From positions 1 through 48,204 of the forward strand of contig CAYLZO010000007.1 in NCBI GenBank assembly GCA_964387775.1: DNA of 48,204 nt, written 5' to 3'. Source of the DNA: CAYLZO01 sp964387775. Its GTDB lineage: Bacteria > Chloroflexota > Anaerolineae > JAAYZQ01. Position numbers and translations under genes: made by a program. Position 1 is the stretch's first letter. Each line of letters opens with the position of its first letter. The notes below the pieces were generated by a model. The model saw only the letters and a program-made list of their open reading frames with translations, had not been told where the DNA came from and did not search any database. Shown one piece after another: positions 27,601 through 35,104 of this stretch.

Positions 27601-28388
27601 TTGCCGCCCATGCGGCCATCGCCATCGAGAACACCGAACTCTTTACCCAGGCCAAGCAGGCGTACGAAAAGCTGAAAGAGACCCAGGCCCAGCTCGTCCA
27701 GTCGGCCAAGCTGGCGGCCATCGGCCAGTTGGCCGCCGGCGTCGCCCACGAGCTGAACAACCCCCTGACCAGCGTCCTCGGCTTTGCCGAGCTGGTGGTC
27801 CGCAAGCTGGAGCCAGAAGACCCCAATCGTCGCGACCTGGAGATCGTGGCCGGGGAAGCGCGCCGGGCGCGACACATCGTGCGTAACCTGCTGGACTTTG
27901 CCCGGCAGAGTGAATCGCGAAAGCAACGGCAAGACCTGAACCACCTCGTCCGGCAGACTCTGGCCCTGACCCGCATCCAACTCGACAAGGACGGCATCGA
28001 GATCGAAGAGCATTACGATCCCGACCTGGACCTGGTGCCGCTGGACGCGGGGCAGATGCGGCAGGTCCTCTTGAACCTGATCACCAACGCCGCCCAGGCC
28101 ATGCCCCAGGGCGGCACCCTGGCCGTCCGCACCACCCAGGTGGGCGACCAAGCCCGCGTCTCCATCGCCGACACGGGAGTGGGCATCCCCGAAAAGATCC
28201 AGGAGCGCATCTTTGAGCCCTTTTTTACGACAAGGTCGGCGGGCACCGGGCTGGGCCTATCGGTCAGCCTGGGCATCGTGCAAGGGCACGGGGGGCAGAT
28301 CGAGCTCGACAGCCGGCTGGGCAAAGGGAGCACCTTCGTCGTAACGCTGCCCATGACAAAACAGAGCGAGGGCGAGACCCATGTCTGA
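24609..28388 (+). CDS. Giant multi-sensor histidine kinase (PAS-PAS-GAF x4-HisKA-HATPase)
   Basis: A soluble kinase of 1259 residues. A coiled coil (about 8-55) and a remnant ending DVTERERAMEAL precede PAS 1 (75-197, PAS_3 type: WKWDFESNEFFFSSRYYTML), PAS 2 (200-318), four GAF domains (about 330-480, 510-670, 690-840, 860-1010), each ending in an AIENAKLY-like helix, then HisKA with GVAHELNNPLTSVLG (H1047) and HATPase (1140-1255; ITNAAQAMP, DTGVGIP, SAGTGLGLS). Such stacks of GAF domains integrate several small-molecule or redox signals. Overlaps by 8 bases the small gene downstream. Ligands cannot be inferred. Confidence 0.94.
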   Translation: MSDESTSREQLIQELAEVRRRLDAAEQALHQQEANAAGHEQVEQVYRSIANLAVLDVTERERAMEALRASEEELTLTLDATTDGIWKWDFESNEFFFSSRYYTMLGYEPGEFPASYESWMSLIHPDDLQQALAVAEEYLATKPDNYENEFRLRTKSGDYRWIRTEARVVARDERGQALRMIGNHWDITERKRAEEALRESEIKFRTLVDRAPVALFLHDMAGYIVDVNQVAVERYGYSRAQLLQMKAGDIDPDYVDREDGGVFWRNLAKQGYFQFKARHRRQDGSIFPVNVSLSAIELGGEKHVLALAEDITERKRAEEALERRAAQLALLNDIGGQIVAELDLDLLLPRAVRLVQENFGYHHVALFTLDRKRGELVMRARAGKFGHLFPPDHRLEMGQGLVGWVGRQGQTLLANDVSTEPRYVSLHPDQMPTRAELAVPIRAGGEVLGVLDVQSPLPDTFDEDDVLVIETVANQIAVALENAKLYESVQQELAERKQADQALRRRTEQLEALRQVGLELTSELDITTLLDSIITRAVDLLESSVGGLYLYLPEEDVLELVVATGLKPDMIGTKLRPGEGVAGQVWDSGEPLVVEDYGRWSGRALAYENYAFAGVVGVPVRWRDESLGVLNVTTHTPRTFPEADAELLSLFATQAAIAIHNARLFEAESQTRQEAEARAVELRKRERHLALLNAITLTALETRTVEAMLQILADRLAHLIGADGCYVTLWDEARQRVVPAAASGPMSETYPALEVKEGEPTVTEAALRLGRPLAIEDVFDSPHASLRIASQFPARSLLGLPLVAGDQKLGAALIAFNEPHHFSPEEISIGQQAARQISLALAKGRLLEQEREQRQLAETLRQVGAAVNSSLNREKVLAVILEQLARVVPYDNASVILVTGNKLELVAQRGFGTKKRLLPPMSVDELPHVQHVLKSQQAAIIADVRDDPGWKSTTASQDVRCWLGVPLVIQERAIGLLNLGHEQEGFYSEEDASVIQAFAAHAAIAIENTELFTQAKQAYEKLKETQAQLVQSAKLAAIGQLAAGVAHELNNPLTSVLGFAELVVRKLEPEDPNRRDLEIVAGEARRARHIVRNLLDFARQSESRKQRQDLNHLVRQTLALTRIQLDKDGIEIEEHYDPDLDLVPLDAGQMRQVLLNLITNAAQAMPQGGTLAVRTTQVGDQARVSIADTGVGIPEKIQERIFEPFFTTRSAGTGLGLSVSLGIVQGHGGQIELDSRLGKGSTFVVTLPMTKQSEGETHV

Positions 28389-28626
28389 TGAACGCATCCT
28401 CGGCATTGTCGCCGGCCAGCAATCGCGGATCTTGGACCGCTTCTACCAGGTGAATGGCTCACTCCGTCGCCAATATGAGGGCAGCGGCCTGGGCCTGGCC
28501 GTGATCAAAGAGATCGCAGCGAGCCACGAGGGCACCATCGGCGTCGAGAGCCGCCCAGGAGAGGGGAACACCTTCCGGCGGTCACTGCCGGCAATGGCCC
28601 CGGCTGAGGAGCAGGCCCATGCCTAG
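28381..28626 (+). CDS. Stand-alone C-terminal half of a HATPase domain (81 residues)
   Basis: A tiny frame matching only the last part of a histidine kinase ATPase domain: residues 16-72 hold the F-box (ILDRFYQVNGSLRRQ), the G2 box GSGLGLAVIKEI and the terminal EGTIGVESRPGEGNTF. The N-box, G1 box and the whole dimerisation domain are missing, so it cannot bind ATP on its own. Yet it is open from ATG to stop and overlaps both neighbours (8 bases with each), which suggests translation. It may be a remnant of a deleted kinase or a small regulatory protein; the first reading is more likely. Confidence 0.7.
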   Translation: MSDERILGIVAGQQSRILDRFYQVNGSLRRQYEGSGLGLAVIKEIAASHEGTIGVESRPGEGNTFRRSLPAMAPAEEQAHA

Positions 28627-31366
28627 AGAGCGCGTCCTGGTCGTAGATGACGAACTTCAGATTCTCCACTTCTGCCGCCGGGTCCTGGCCGGCGAGGGCT
28701 ACCAGGTTCAGACAGCCGATCGGGGGCAGACCGCCCTGGAGATCCTGGAGCGGGAGCCCTTTGACCTGCTGGTGCTGGACGTCAAGATACCCGACATTGG
28801 GGGGCTGGATATCTTGCGCCGGGCCCGCGAGCGCGATCCGAACCTGACGGCCGTAATCATCACCGGCTATGCCACCCTGGACAGTGCCATCGAGGCGCTG
28901 ACCTCGGGCGCGCGCGGCTTTGTGCTGAAGCCTTTCGGTGTGGAGGAATTCAGCACGGCCATCCAGGAGGCGCTGGCGCAGAGGCGGCGGGAGCTGGAAC
29001 GGCTGCGCTTGCGAGCCCAGCTCCCGATCCTGGAGATCAGCCAGGCTCTGATGACCGATGGCAGCGTCGAGGCCATGGCCGGGCCTCTGCTCGAAGCCGT
29101 GGTGCGGCAGATGGCGGCCGCGCGGGCGACCCTCTCGCTGCACGACCCCGAGACGGACGAGCTTTGCGTGGCCCACGTCGTCGTCCCCAAGGAAAAAGAG
29201 GCCGAAGAACCATATGCGTGCTTTGACCCCGATCTCGCCCGGCAGGCACTCTCCCAGGACGAGACACAGGTGCAAGAGGCAGATTCGGCCTGCGTCGTGT
29301 ACGTCCCGCTGCGCGCCAGGCAACGGACCGTCGGCGCGCTCTGCCTGAGCCGGCCGGCGGAAGCCCCGCCCTTCAATGCGACGGACCTGGGGCTTCTGTC
29401 GGTGATGGGCAGGCAGATCGCCACCGCCCTGGAAAACGCCCGCCTCTACGAGCAGATCCGGGAGGCCCGCGACTATGCGCGGACGATCCTGGACAGTTTG
29501 CACGACCAGGTGCTGGTCATCGACCGGGATTACGCCATCACCGACGTGAACGAGGCATTTCTACAGACGACCGGCTACAGCCGGGACGAGGTCGTCGGTC
29601 GGCCCTGCCATGAGATCAGCCACCGGCGTAAAGAGCCCTGCGACGAGCCCGACCAAGCCTGTCCGGCCCAGGCAGTCTGGTGCACGGGCCAGCCGGCCCG
29701 GGACCTGCACGTCCATCACGACCGGACAGGGCAGTCGCTCTTTATCGACGTGGCCGTCGCCCCCGTGCGCCGCGCCGACGGGCAAGTGACCCACGTCGTG
29801 GAGGCCCACCGCGACGTAACGGCCGAGTGGCGGCTGGAGAGCAGCCTGGCCGCCATCCGGGCCTTGGGGCAGCAATTGGTGCTGCTCCGCGACGAGGCCG
29901 AGATCGCCGGCACGGTGGTAGACACGGCTCAACAGATGCTGGGGTTCAGCATCTGCGGCCTGTGGCTGGTGGACGACGAGCGCCAGGCCCTGATGCGCCG
30001 GGCGCACGCCGGCGCCGCCAGGAACCAAGAGGCCCTAAGCCTCCCCCTCGATGGCGAACAGGGCATCACGGTCGCCACGGTGCAGAGCGGCGAGGCCACC
30101 TACGTGCCCGACGTGCGCCAGGACCCGCGCTACGTGCAGGCGGGGGCCGATACTCTCTCAGAGCTGTGTGTGCCCCTCATGGTCAAAGATCGGGTTATCG
30201 GCGTGCTCAACGCCGAAAGCCAGCGGCGCGATGCCTTTGAAGAGGCCGACCAACAGCTTCTCTCCACCTTGGCCGATCAGGCCGCCCTGGCCCTGGAGAA
30301 CGCCCAGCTCTTTGACCAGGCCGAGCGCCTCAAAGAGTTCAACGAGAGTCTCATCCAGAACATGGCGGAGGGCATCGTCCGCGAGGATCCAGACGGTATC
30401 ATCACCTTCGTCAATCCGGCTGGCGCAGCCATGATCGGCCGGACACCGGAGGAGATGATCGGCCGGCCCTGGATCGAATTCATCCCCCCCGACCAACAAG
30501 GCGCGATCCGCAAAGCCAACGAGCGGCGACGACGTGGCGAGAGCGACCGCTACGAACTCGTCATCCAGTATCGGGATGGCACCCGCCTGCCCGTCCTGGT
30601 GGCGGGCCGGCCGATGTTTGAGGGTGAGCGTTTCGTGGGCACCCTGGCCGTGTTCAGCAACCTGGCCGAGGTCAAGCAGCTACAGGCCCAACTTATCCAG
30701 TCGGAAAAACTGGCCGCCCTGGGCCGCCTGGCCGCCTCGTTGGCCCACGAAATCAACAATCCCTTGCAGGCCCTCAGCAGCGGGCTGGGGCTCCTGGTCA
30801 GCCGCGAGTTCGAGGAGAGGAAGCGAAAGCACTACCTGGAGGTCGCCAACCGCGAGGTGGAGCGCCTGATCAGCATCACCGAGCGGATGCTGAGCTTCTA
30901 CCGCCCCTTGGCCGAGCGGCGGGAGCTGGCCGACGTGAACCACCTGGTGGACGAAACCCTGGCCCTGGTGAACAAAAAGCTCCAGCACAGCCACGTCACC
31001 GTGAGCCGCGATCTCGCCGGGCAGAACCTGTTGGTCGAGGCCATCTCGGACGAGCTCAAGCAGGTGTTTCTCAACATTATTCTGAATGCTCTCGATGCCA
31101 TGCCCCGGGGCGGCCATCTCGCTGTCCGGACGTCGCGGTCCGAGAGCCAGGACGAGGTTTGCATCTCTTTCACCGACTCGGGAGAGGGCATTGCCCAGGA
31201 AAACATCCAGCGCATCTTTGAGCCCTTTTTCACCACCAAGGCCAAGGGCACAGGGCTGGGATTGGCCGTGAGCTATGGCATCGTCGAGCGACACGGCGGG
31301 CGTATCGAGGTGCGGAGCGCCGTCGGCGAGGGCAGTACGTTCGTCGTCTGCCTGCCCGGTGTGTAG
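28619..31366 (+). CDS. Hybrid: receiver-GAF-PAS-GAF-PAS-histidine kinase
   Basis: A soluble protein of 915 residues: receiver (1-120; D54 in LLVLDVKIPDIGG, K at VLKPFG), GAF (140-280), PAS 1 (290-405), GAF 2 (410-565), PAS 2 (575-685), HisKA with SLAHEINNPLQALSSG (H710) and HATPase (790-912; NIILNALDAMP, DSGEGI, KGTGLGLAVSYGI). PAS 1 has a Cys/His-rich stretch, CHEISHRRKEPCDEPDQACP (about 330-350), a known sub-type pattern that may bind metal or sense redox. GAGGA at 28606-28610 and the overlap with the preceding frame set the ATG. It is the last kinase before the winged-helix regulator. Confidence 0.94.
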   Translation: MPRERVLVVDDELQILHFCRRVLAGEGYQVQTADRGQTALEILEREPFDLLVLDVKIPDIGGLDILRRARERDPNLTAVIITGYATLDSAIEALTSGARGFVLKPFGVEEFSTAIQEALAQRRRELERLRLRAQLPILEISQALMTDGSVEAMAGPLLEAVVRQMAAARATLSLHDPETDELCVAHVVVPKEKEAEEPYACFDPDLARQALSQDETQVQEADSACVVYVPLRARQRTVGALCLSRPAEAPPFNATDLGLLSVMGRQIATALENARLYEQIREARDYARTILDSLHDQVLVIDRDYAITDVNEAFLQTTGYSRDEVVGRPCHEISHRRKEPCDEPDQACPAQAVWCTGQPARDLHVHHDRTGQSLFIDVAVAPVRRADGQVTHVVEAHRDVTAEWRLESSLAAIRALGQQLVLLRDEAEIAGTVVDTAQQMLGFSICGLWLVDDERQALMRRAHAGAARNQEALSLPLDGEQGITVATVQSGEATYVPDVRQDPRYVQAGADTLSELCVPLMVKDRVIGVLNAESQRRDAFEEADQQLLSTLADQAALALENAQLFDQAERLKEFNESLIQNMAEGIVREDPDGIITFVNPAGAAMIGRTPEEMIGRPWIEFIPPDQQGAIRKANERRRRGESDRYELVIQYRDGTRLPVLVAGRPMFEGERFVGTLAVFSNLAEVKQLQAQLIQSEKLAALGRLAASLAHEINNPLQALSSGLGLLVSREFEERKRKHYLEVANREVERLISITERMLSFYRPLAERRELADVNHLVDETLALVNKKLQHSHVTVSRDLAGQNLLVEAISDELKQVFLNIILNALDAMPRGGHLAVRTSRSESQDEVCISFTDSGEGIAQENIQRIFEPFFTTKAKGTGLGLAVSYGIVERHGGRIEVRSAVGEGSTFVVCLPGV

Positions 31367-31371
31367 CGCCG

Positions 31372-31392
31372 GGGCAAATTGCCAATTTGCCC
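31372..31392. repeat. Extragenic palindrome, copy 1
   Basis: GGGCAAATT, a GCC loop, then AATTTGCCC: a perfect 9-bp stem in the 42-base space between the hybrid kinase and the OmpR-type regulator. The same palindrome recurs at 45845 and, less exactly, at 45887; a related one lies at 47610. Confidence 0.8.
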
Positions 31393-31408
31393 TACGAGAG
31401 GAAAGGAT

Positions 31409-32218
31409 ATGGCCCAGAAAGAACACATTTTGATCGTGGACGACGAGCCGTCCATCCGCCTCTTTTTGAGCGAGGAGCTGTCACAGGCTGGCTACCGGGT
31501 CTCGACAGCCAGCAGCGGCGAGCAGGCGCTGGCCCGCCTGGAGGAGGAGCGGATCGATCTGGTCCTTCTCGACCTCAAGATGGGGGGCATGGACGGCCTG
31601 CAGGTGATGGCCGAGGTCAAAGAAAAGCCCCTGCCGCCGGTGGTCATCATGTTGACGGCCCACGCCAGCCTCGACTCGGCCATCGAGGCCATGCGGCGGG
31701 GCGGCCACGACTATCTGCTCAAGCCCTGCCGCACCGAGGAGCTGCTGGCCAGTGTCGAGCAGGGGCTGGCCCGGCGCCGGGAGCGGCTCCACCAGCAGGA
31801 GCTCCTGCGCCTGATCGAGCAGAGCGCCCGGCAGTTGCAGGCGGTTTCTGGCCAGGCCCAGGCGGCTCGCGAGCCCCAGGCAGAGACCGCGCCCCGCTTT
31901 CTCGAGGCACGGGGCCTGCTGCTCGATCTGACGAAACAGACAGCTAGCCGGCAAGGCGAGGCCCTGCACCTGACGCCCACCGAATTCCAGATTCTCCGCT
32001 GTTTGATGGAGCAGCCGGGGGAGGTCGTCTCCTATCCCGCGCTGATGGAGGCCCTCCACGGCGAGGAGGAAGCGCCAGCCTACGAAGCCCGGCAGGCGCT
32101 CAGCACCCACGTCTGGCGGCTGCGCAACAAGCTGGGCGAGGGGCCGAATGGTCGTCCCTACGTGGCCAACGTGCGCGGCCAGGGCTACAAATTCGTGGGG
32201 GAGGACGAGTCTGCCTGA
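31409..32218 (+). CDS. OmpR-type response regulator (receiver-coiled linker-winged helix)
   Basis: A transcription factor of 269 residues. The receiver (1-120) has D11-D12, phosphoacceptor D55 (LVLLDLKMGGMDG), T at MLTAHAS and K at LLKPCR. A long charged linker (125-165) leads to a trans_reg_C winged helix (about 175-265: LTPTEFQILRCLMEQPGEVVS, then ALSTHVWRLRNKLGE and VRGQGYKF). GAGAGGAAAGG precedes the ATG at 31409. It directly follows the hybrid kinase and ends 22 bases before a strong terminator, closing this transcription unit; it is the likely gene-expression output of the kinase series. Confidence 0.95.
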   Translation: MAQKEHILIVDDEPSIRLFLSEELSQAGYRVSTASSGEQALARLEEERIDLVLLDLKMGGMDGLQVMAEVKEKPLPPVVIMLTAHASLDSAIEAMRRGGHDYLLKPCRTEELLASVEQGLARRRERLHQQELLRLIEQSARQLQAVSGQAQAAREPQAETAPRFLEARGLLLDLTKQTASRQGEALHLTPTEFQILRCLMEQPGEVVSYPALMEALHGEEEAPAYEARQALSTHVWRLRNKLGEGPNGRPYVANVRGQGYKFVGEDESA

Positions 32219-32240
32219 TCAAAACCTCTCGTAGGACCAA

Positions 32241-32265
32241 GGCGACCCTGTGGGTCGCCTTTTTT
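32241..32265 (+). terminator. Rho-independent terminator
   Basis: GGCGACCC, a TGT loop and GGGTCGCC (32241-32259), followed directly by six Ts: a textbook intrinsic terminator 22 bases past the winged-helix regulator stop. It separates the kinase operon from the roadblock/GTPase operon. Confidence 0.93.
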
Positions 32266-32291
32266 CTTTGCTCTCTGGGCAAAAGTTTGTC

Positions 32292-32354
32292 ACGAAATCG
32301 GGAACCTGTCGTGATGATCCTGGAAACGTCAACTGGCCACTTTTGTGATATAGT
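32292..32354 (+). promoter_or_regulatory. Possible promoter/operator of the roadblock-GTPase operon
   Basis: The 130-base leader after the terminator has a TATAGT -10-like box (32349-32354) with no good -35 at the right distance, and an inverted repeat TCACGA (32290-32295)/TCGTGA (32309-32314). It is the only place for a promoter of the following genes, but the individual boxes are weak. Confidence 0.35.
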
Positions 32355-32395
32355 GGACGTGGTTCAGAGGCGAAACCCGCCAGAGGATTCATAAA

Positions 32396-33505
32396 ATGAG
32401 CAAGCGTATCCTGATCGTAGACGATGAAAAGAGTGTCGCCTTTTTCCTGGGAGAAAACCTCGCCGAGTTGCCGGCGGGCTACCAGGTCGAAACCGCTTGC
32501 TCGGCAAAAGAGGCGTTGGCCCAGATGGCACAGCGGCCCTTTGACCTCGTCGTCACCGATCTCAAGATGCCGGACATGAACGGCCTGGAGTTGATGGAAA
32601 AGGTCCGGGAGCGGCACCCCCACACGCGCCTCATCCTGATGACGGCCTATGGCAACGCCCGGGTCGAGTCGGCCGCCTACCGGCTGGGCGCCTGCCGCTA
32701 CATCAACAAACCTTTCAAGATCGCGCAATTGGCCGCTGCCGTAGACATTGCCCTGGCCGAGGCCGAGGCACCGGGCCGGGACATCCTCATGCTCTCCGAC
32801 CAGCAGTTCGACGAGATCGCCCAGTGCCTGGCCGATCTCCGCTTCGAGATCGGCGCCCAGTGCATCCTGCTGGCCGACGTCGCGGGCCAGATGGTGGCCC
32901 ACGTCGGCGAGACCGAGGGCCTGGAGCTGGCGCCCCTCATTTCGCTGATCGGCGGCAGCTTTGCCACCTCCTTTGAGGTAAGCCGCTTGTTGGGGGAGAG
33001 CCAAGCCCTGACCCTAAACTACCACGAGGGGGAGCGATTCGACGTCTATTCCTCCAACGTGGACGAATCCCTCTTTCTCGTGCTCCTCTTTGACAAACGC
33101 CAGCAACAGAGCCGCCTGGGCATGGTCTGGCTCTACACCCGGCGGACTCTGAAGCAACTTCAGGCCCTGGTGGCCGGCGCGGAGCGGGTGGGGGCGCGGG
33201 ATGTGCTGGACGACGACTTTGGCGCATTGCTGAGCAACAGCCTGGATCAGCTCTTCGTCGAGCCGTCGGCGCCCGGGAGGGAGGCCGGCCGAGGGGACGT
33301 CAAAGGCGACGAGCAAGATGAGGGGCTGACGCTGGAGGAGGCAACGGCACGATTGCATGACAGGCCCTCCGAAGCGCCGGCCCCTCCCCCCGCGCCAGCC
33401 GAAAACGACGAACCGCCCGCGGCCGAGACCTTTAGCCTGGAAAAAGCCCTGGAGATGGGCTTGCTCGGACCATCCTGGATGGATGGGGCAGACAGGGATG
33501 ACTGA
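32396..33505 (+). CDS. Receiver-roadblock/LC7 fusion protein
   Basis: A 369-residue protein joining a phosphorylation input to a GTPase-regulator fold. The receiver (1-120) has D9-D10, phosphoacceptor D55 (LVVTDLKMPDMNG), T at LMTAYG and K at INKPFK. Residues about 130-255 form a roadblock/LC7-type domain (FEIGAQCILLADVAGQMVAHVG, then LFLVLLFDKRQQQSRLGMV). The remainder is a low-complexity Pro/Glu/Asp stretch ending in a short helix (FSLEKALEMGLL). The next gene, 8 bases on, is an MglA-like GTPase, whose known partner MglB is a roadblock protein; so phosphorylation may control the GTPase (inference). Confidence 0.88.
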   Translation: MSKRILIVDDEKSVAFFLGENLAELPAGYQVETACSAKEALAQMAQRPFDLVVTDLKMPDMNGLELMEKVRERHPHTRLILMTAYGNARVESAAYRLGACRYINKPFKIAQLAAAVDIALAEAEAPGRDILMLSDQQFDEIAQCLADLRFEIGAQCILLADVAGQMVAHVGETEGLELAPLISLIGGSFATSFEVSRLLGESQALTLNYHEGERFDVYSSNVDESLFLVLLFDKRQQQSRLGMVWLYTRRTLKQLQALVAGAERVGARDVLDDDFGALLSNSLDQLFVEPSAPGREAGRGDVKGDEQDEGLTLEEATARLHDRPSEAPAPPPAPAENDEPPAAETFSLEKALEMGLLGPSWMDGADRDD

Positions 33506-33513
33506 GGAGCTCG

Positions 33514-34098
33514 ATGTTTATCAACTGGAAACTTCGCGAGCTGAATCTCAAGATCGTGTACTATGGGCCGGCCCTGAGCGGCAAGACGACGAACTTGCAA
33601 TTTATCCACAGCCGGACCAACCCGCAACTGCGGGGCGACCTGATCTCGCTCAAGACGCGGGAGGATCGGACCATCTTTTTCGATTTTTTGCAACTGGAGC
33701 TGGGGCAGATCAAGGGCCTCAAGCCCAAGTTCAACCTCTACACGGTGCCGGGCCAGGTGATGTACGAGGCCACCCGCAAGCTGGTCCTGAAGGGGGCCGA
33801 CGGCGTCGTATTCGTGGCCGATTCCCAGATGGCGCGCCTGGCCGACGACATCCAATCCTTCAAGATGATGCGCCAGCATCTGGAAGACCTGGGACTGGAC
33901 CCTCAGAGGACCCCGTGCGTCATCCAGTTCAACAAGCAGGACCTGCCCAGCCTGGCACCGGTGCCGGTTCTCAAGCGGCTCTTTGCCCGCAACGGCACGC
34001 CGTGGTTCACGTCGGTGGCCACCGAAGGGACAGGCGTATTCGACACCCTGAAGGCGACCATCAACCTGGTCATGAGCAAGGCCCAACAGCAACTCTAG
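33514..34098 (+). CDS. MglA-like small Ras-family GTPase
   Basis: A 194-residue cytoplasmic GTPase. The P-loop is GPALSGKTT (18-26), the switch 2 region has TVPGQ (G80) in place of the usual DxxGQ, exactly as in MglA proteins, and the base-recognition motif is NKQD (140-143). The N-terminus MFINWKLRELNLKIVYYG is characteristic. In Myxococcus and Thermus, MglA-GTP sets cell polarity and motility and is switched off by the roadblock protein MglB. GAGGAG precedes the ATG. Roadblock genes on both sides imply a regulated switch module here; the output is unknown. Confidence 0.94.
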   Translation: MFINWKLRELNLKIVYYGPALSGKTTNLQFIHSRTNPQLRGDLISLKTREDRTIFFDFLQLELGQIKGLKPKFNLYTVPGQVMYEATRKLVLKGADGVVFVADSQMARLADDIQSFKMMRQHLEDLGLDPQRTPCVIQFNKQDLPSLAPVPVLKRLFARNGTPWFTSVATEGTGVFDTLKATINLVMSKAQQQL

Positions 34099-34123
34099 AC
34101 ACTTTTTCGAGGACAGGACGAGG

Positions 34124-35068
34124 ATGACAAGCGATCCGAGCGGCGCGTCACAAGCGCCTGACAGTTTGGCAGAACAAGCCCTGGAGACTGGCATTCGCGC
34201 GGCGCGCAAGGGGAACAAGAACCTGGCCCGTCGATTGCTGCTCAAGGTGACCGAGCTGGATCCCTCGCGGGAGGAGGCCTGGCTGTGGCTGGCCAGCGTG
34301 GCCGAGGATTCCGAAGAGGCCCGCGTCTACCTTCAGACTGTGCTGGCGCTGAACCCCGACAACCGGCGGGCGCTGGAGGGGCTCCAATGGGTCGAGGGCC
34401 AGGCCCTGCCGGAAGCGGAGGCCCGGCTCTGCCCCGAATGCCAGAATGCAATCCCCGGGGGCGAGTCCTCATGCCCGCTATGTGGCCATCGCCCGGGGGA
34501 AGGCCAGGCGATGGCAACCGGAGGCGGCAAGCTGGACACCGCCCCCTTGCCCAGACTGAGCACCACCGGCGAGTTGGCGCCGAGTTTTGTGCTCTCTGTG
34601 GAACAGGCGGAGGCCATAGACGCCTGCCTGGAAAAGATGGCCTACGAGAGCGAGGCCCACTGCATCATCCTGGCCGACGTGACCGGCCAGCTCATCGCCG
34701 AGCGGGGCAAGATGGGCAACATGAACACCCAGGTACTCTCGGCGCTGGCTGCCGGGGAGCTGGCCGCCACCCACGAGATGGCCCGGCTGGTCGGCGAGGA
34801 AGCCCGCTTCAAGCTGCTCCTGCACGAGGGGGAGGAGCAGAGCGTCTACCTCTCGGACGTCGGCGAGCAGTTGATCCTGGTCATCGTCTTTGACAACGAG
34901 ACGCCCATTGGCCTGGTGCGCCTGGTGCTCAAGCAGGCCGTGGAGGAATTGGCCCCGATCCTGCTCGAACCGGGGCAGGCAGGCAGTTCGAGTCCGGTCC
35001 AGGAGGCGCTGGGCAGCGACTTTGCCCAATTGCTGGAGAGCGAGTTGAACGCATCATTGGAGATTTAG
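34124..35068 (+). CDS. TPR/zinc-ribbon/roadblock protein
   Basis: A 314-residue protein in three parts: a TPR-like helical segment (15-95: AEQALETGIRAARKGNKNLA, then LQTVLALNPDNRRALEGL), a small zinc ribbon with C103-x2-C106 and C117-x2-C120, and a roadblock/LC7-type domain (about 165-285: AHCIILADVTGQLIAERG, then LILVIVFDNETPIGLV) that resembles the one in the receiver-roadblock gene. It lies 25 bases after the GTPase with GAGG before the ATG. It is a likely partner or scaffold for the GTPase; the combination of domains in one small protein is unusual. Confidence 0.82.
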   Translation: MTSDPSGASQAPDSLAEQALETGIRAARKGNKNLARRLLLKVTELDPSREEAWLWLASVAEDSEEARVYLQTVLALNPDNRRALEGLQWVEGQALPEAEARLCPECQNAIPGGESSCPLCGHRPGEGQAMATGGGKLDTAPLPRLSTTGELAPSFVLSVEQAEAIDACLEKMAYESEAHCIILADVTGQLIAERGKMGNMNTQVLSALAAGELAATHEMARLVGEEARFKLLLHEGEEQSVYLSDVGEQLILVIVFDNETPIGLVRLVLKQAVEELAPILLEPGQAGSSSPVQEALGSDFAQLLESELNASLEI

Positions 35069-35104
35069 GCGAGCTTTTCCAGGCTCGAAGCAGGAGAGGA
35101 TCGA

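Noticed and set aside
33357..34127. 256-codon plus-strand frame overlapping the MglA-like gene
   Set aside because: Out-of-frame Arg/Gly/Pro-rich translation; the GTPase frame has all G-motifs.
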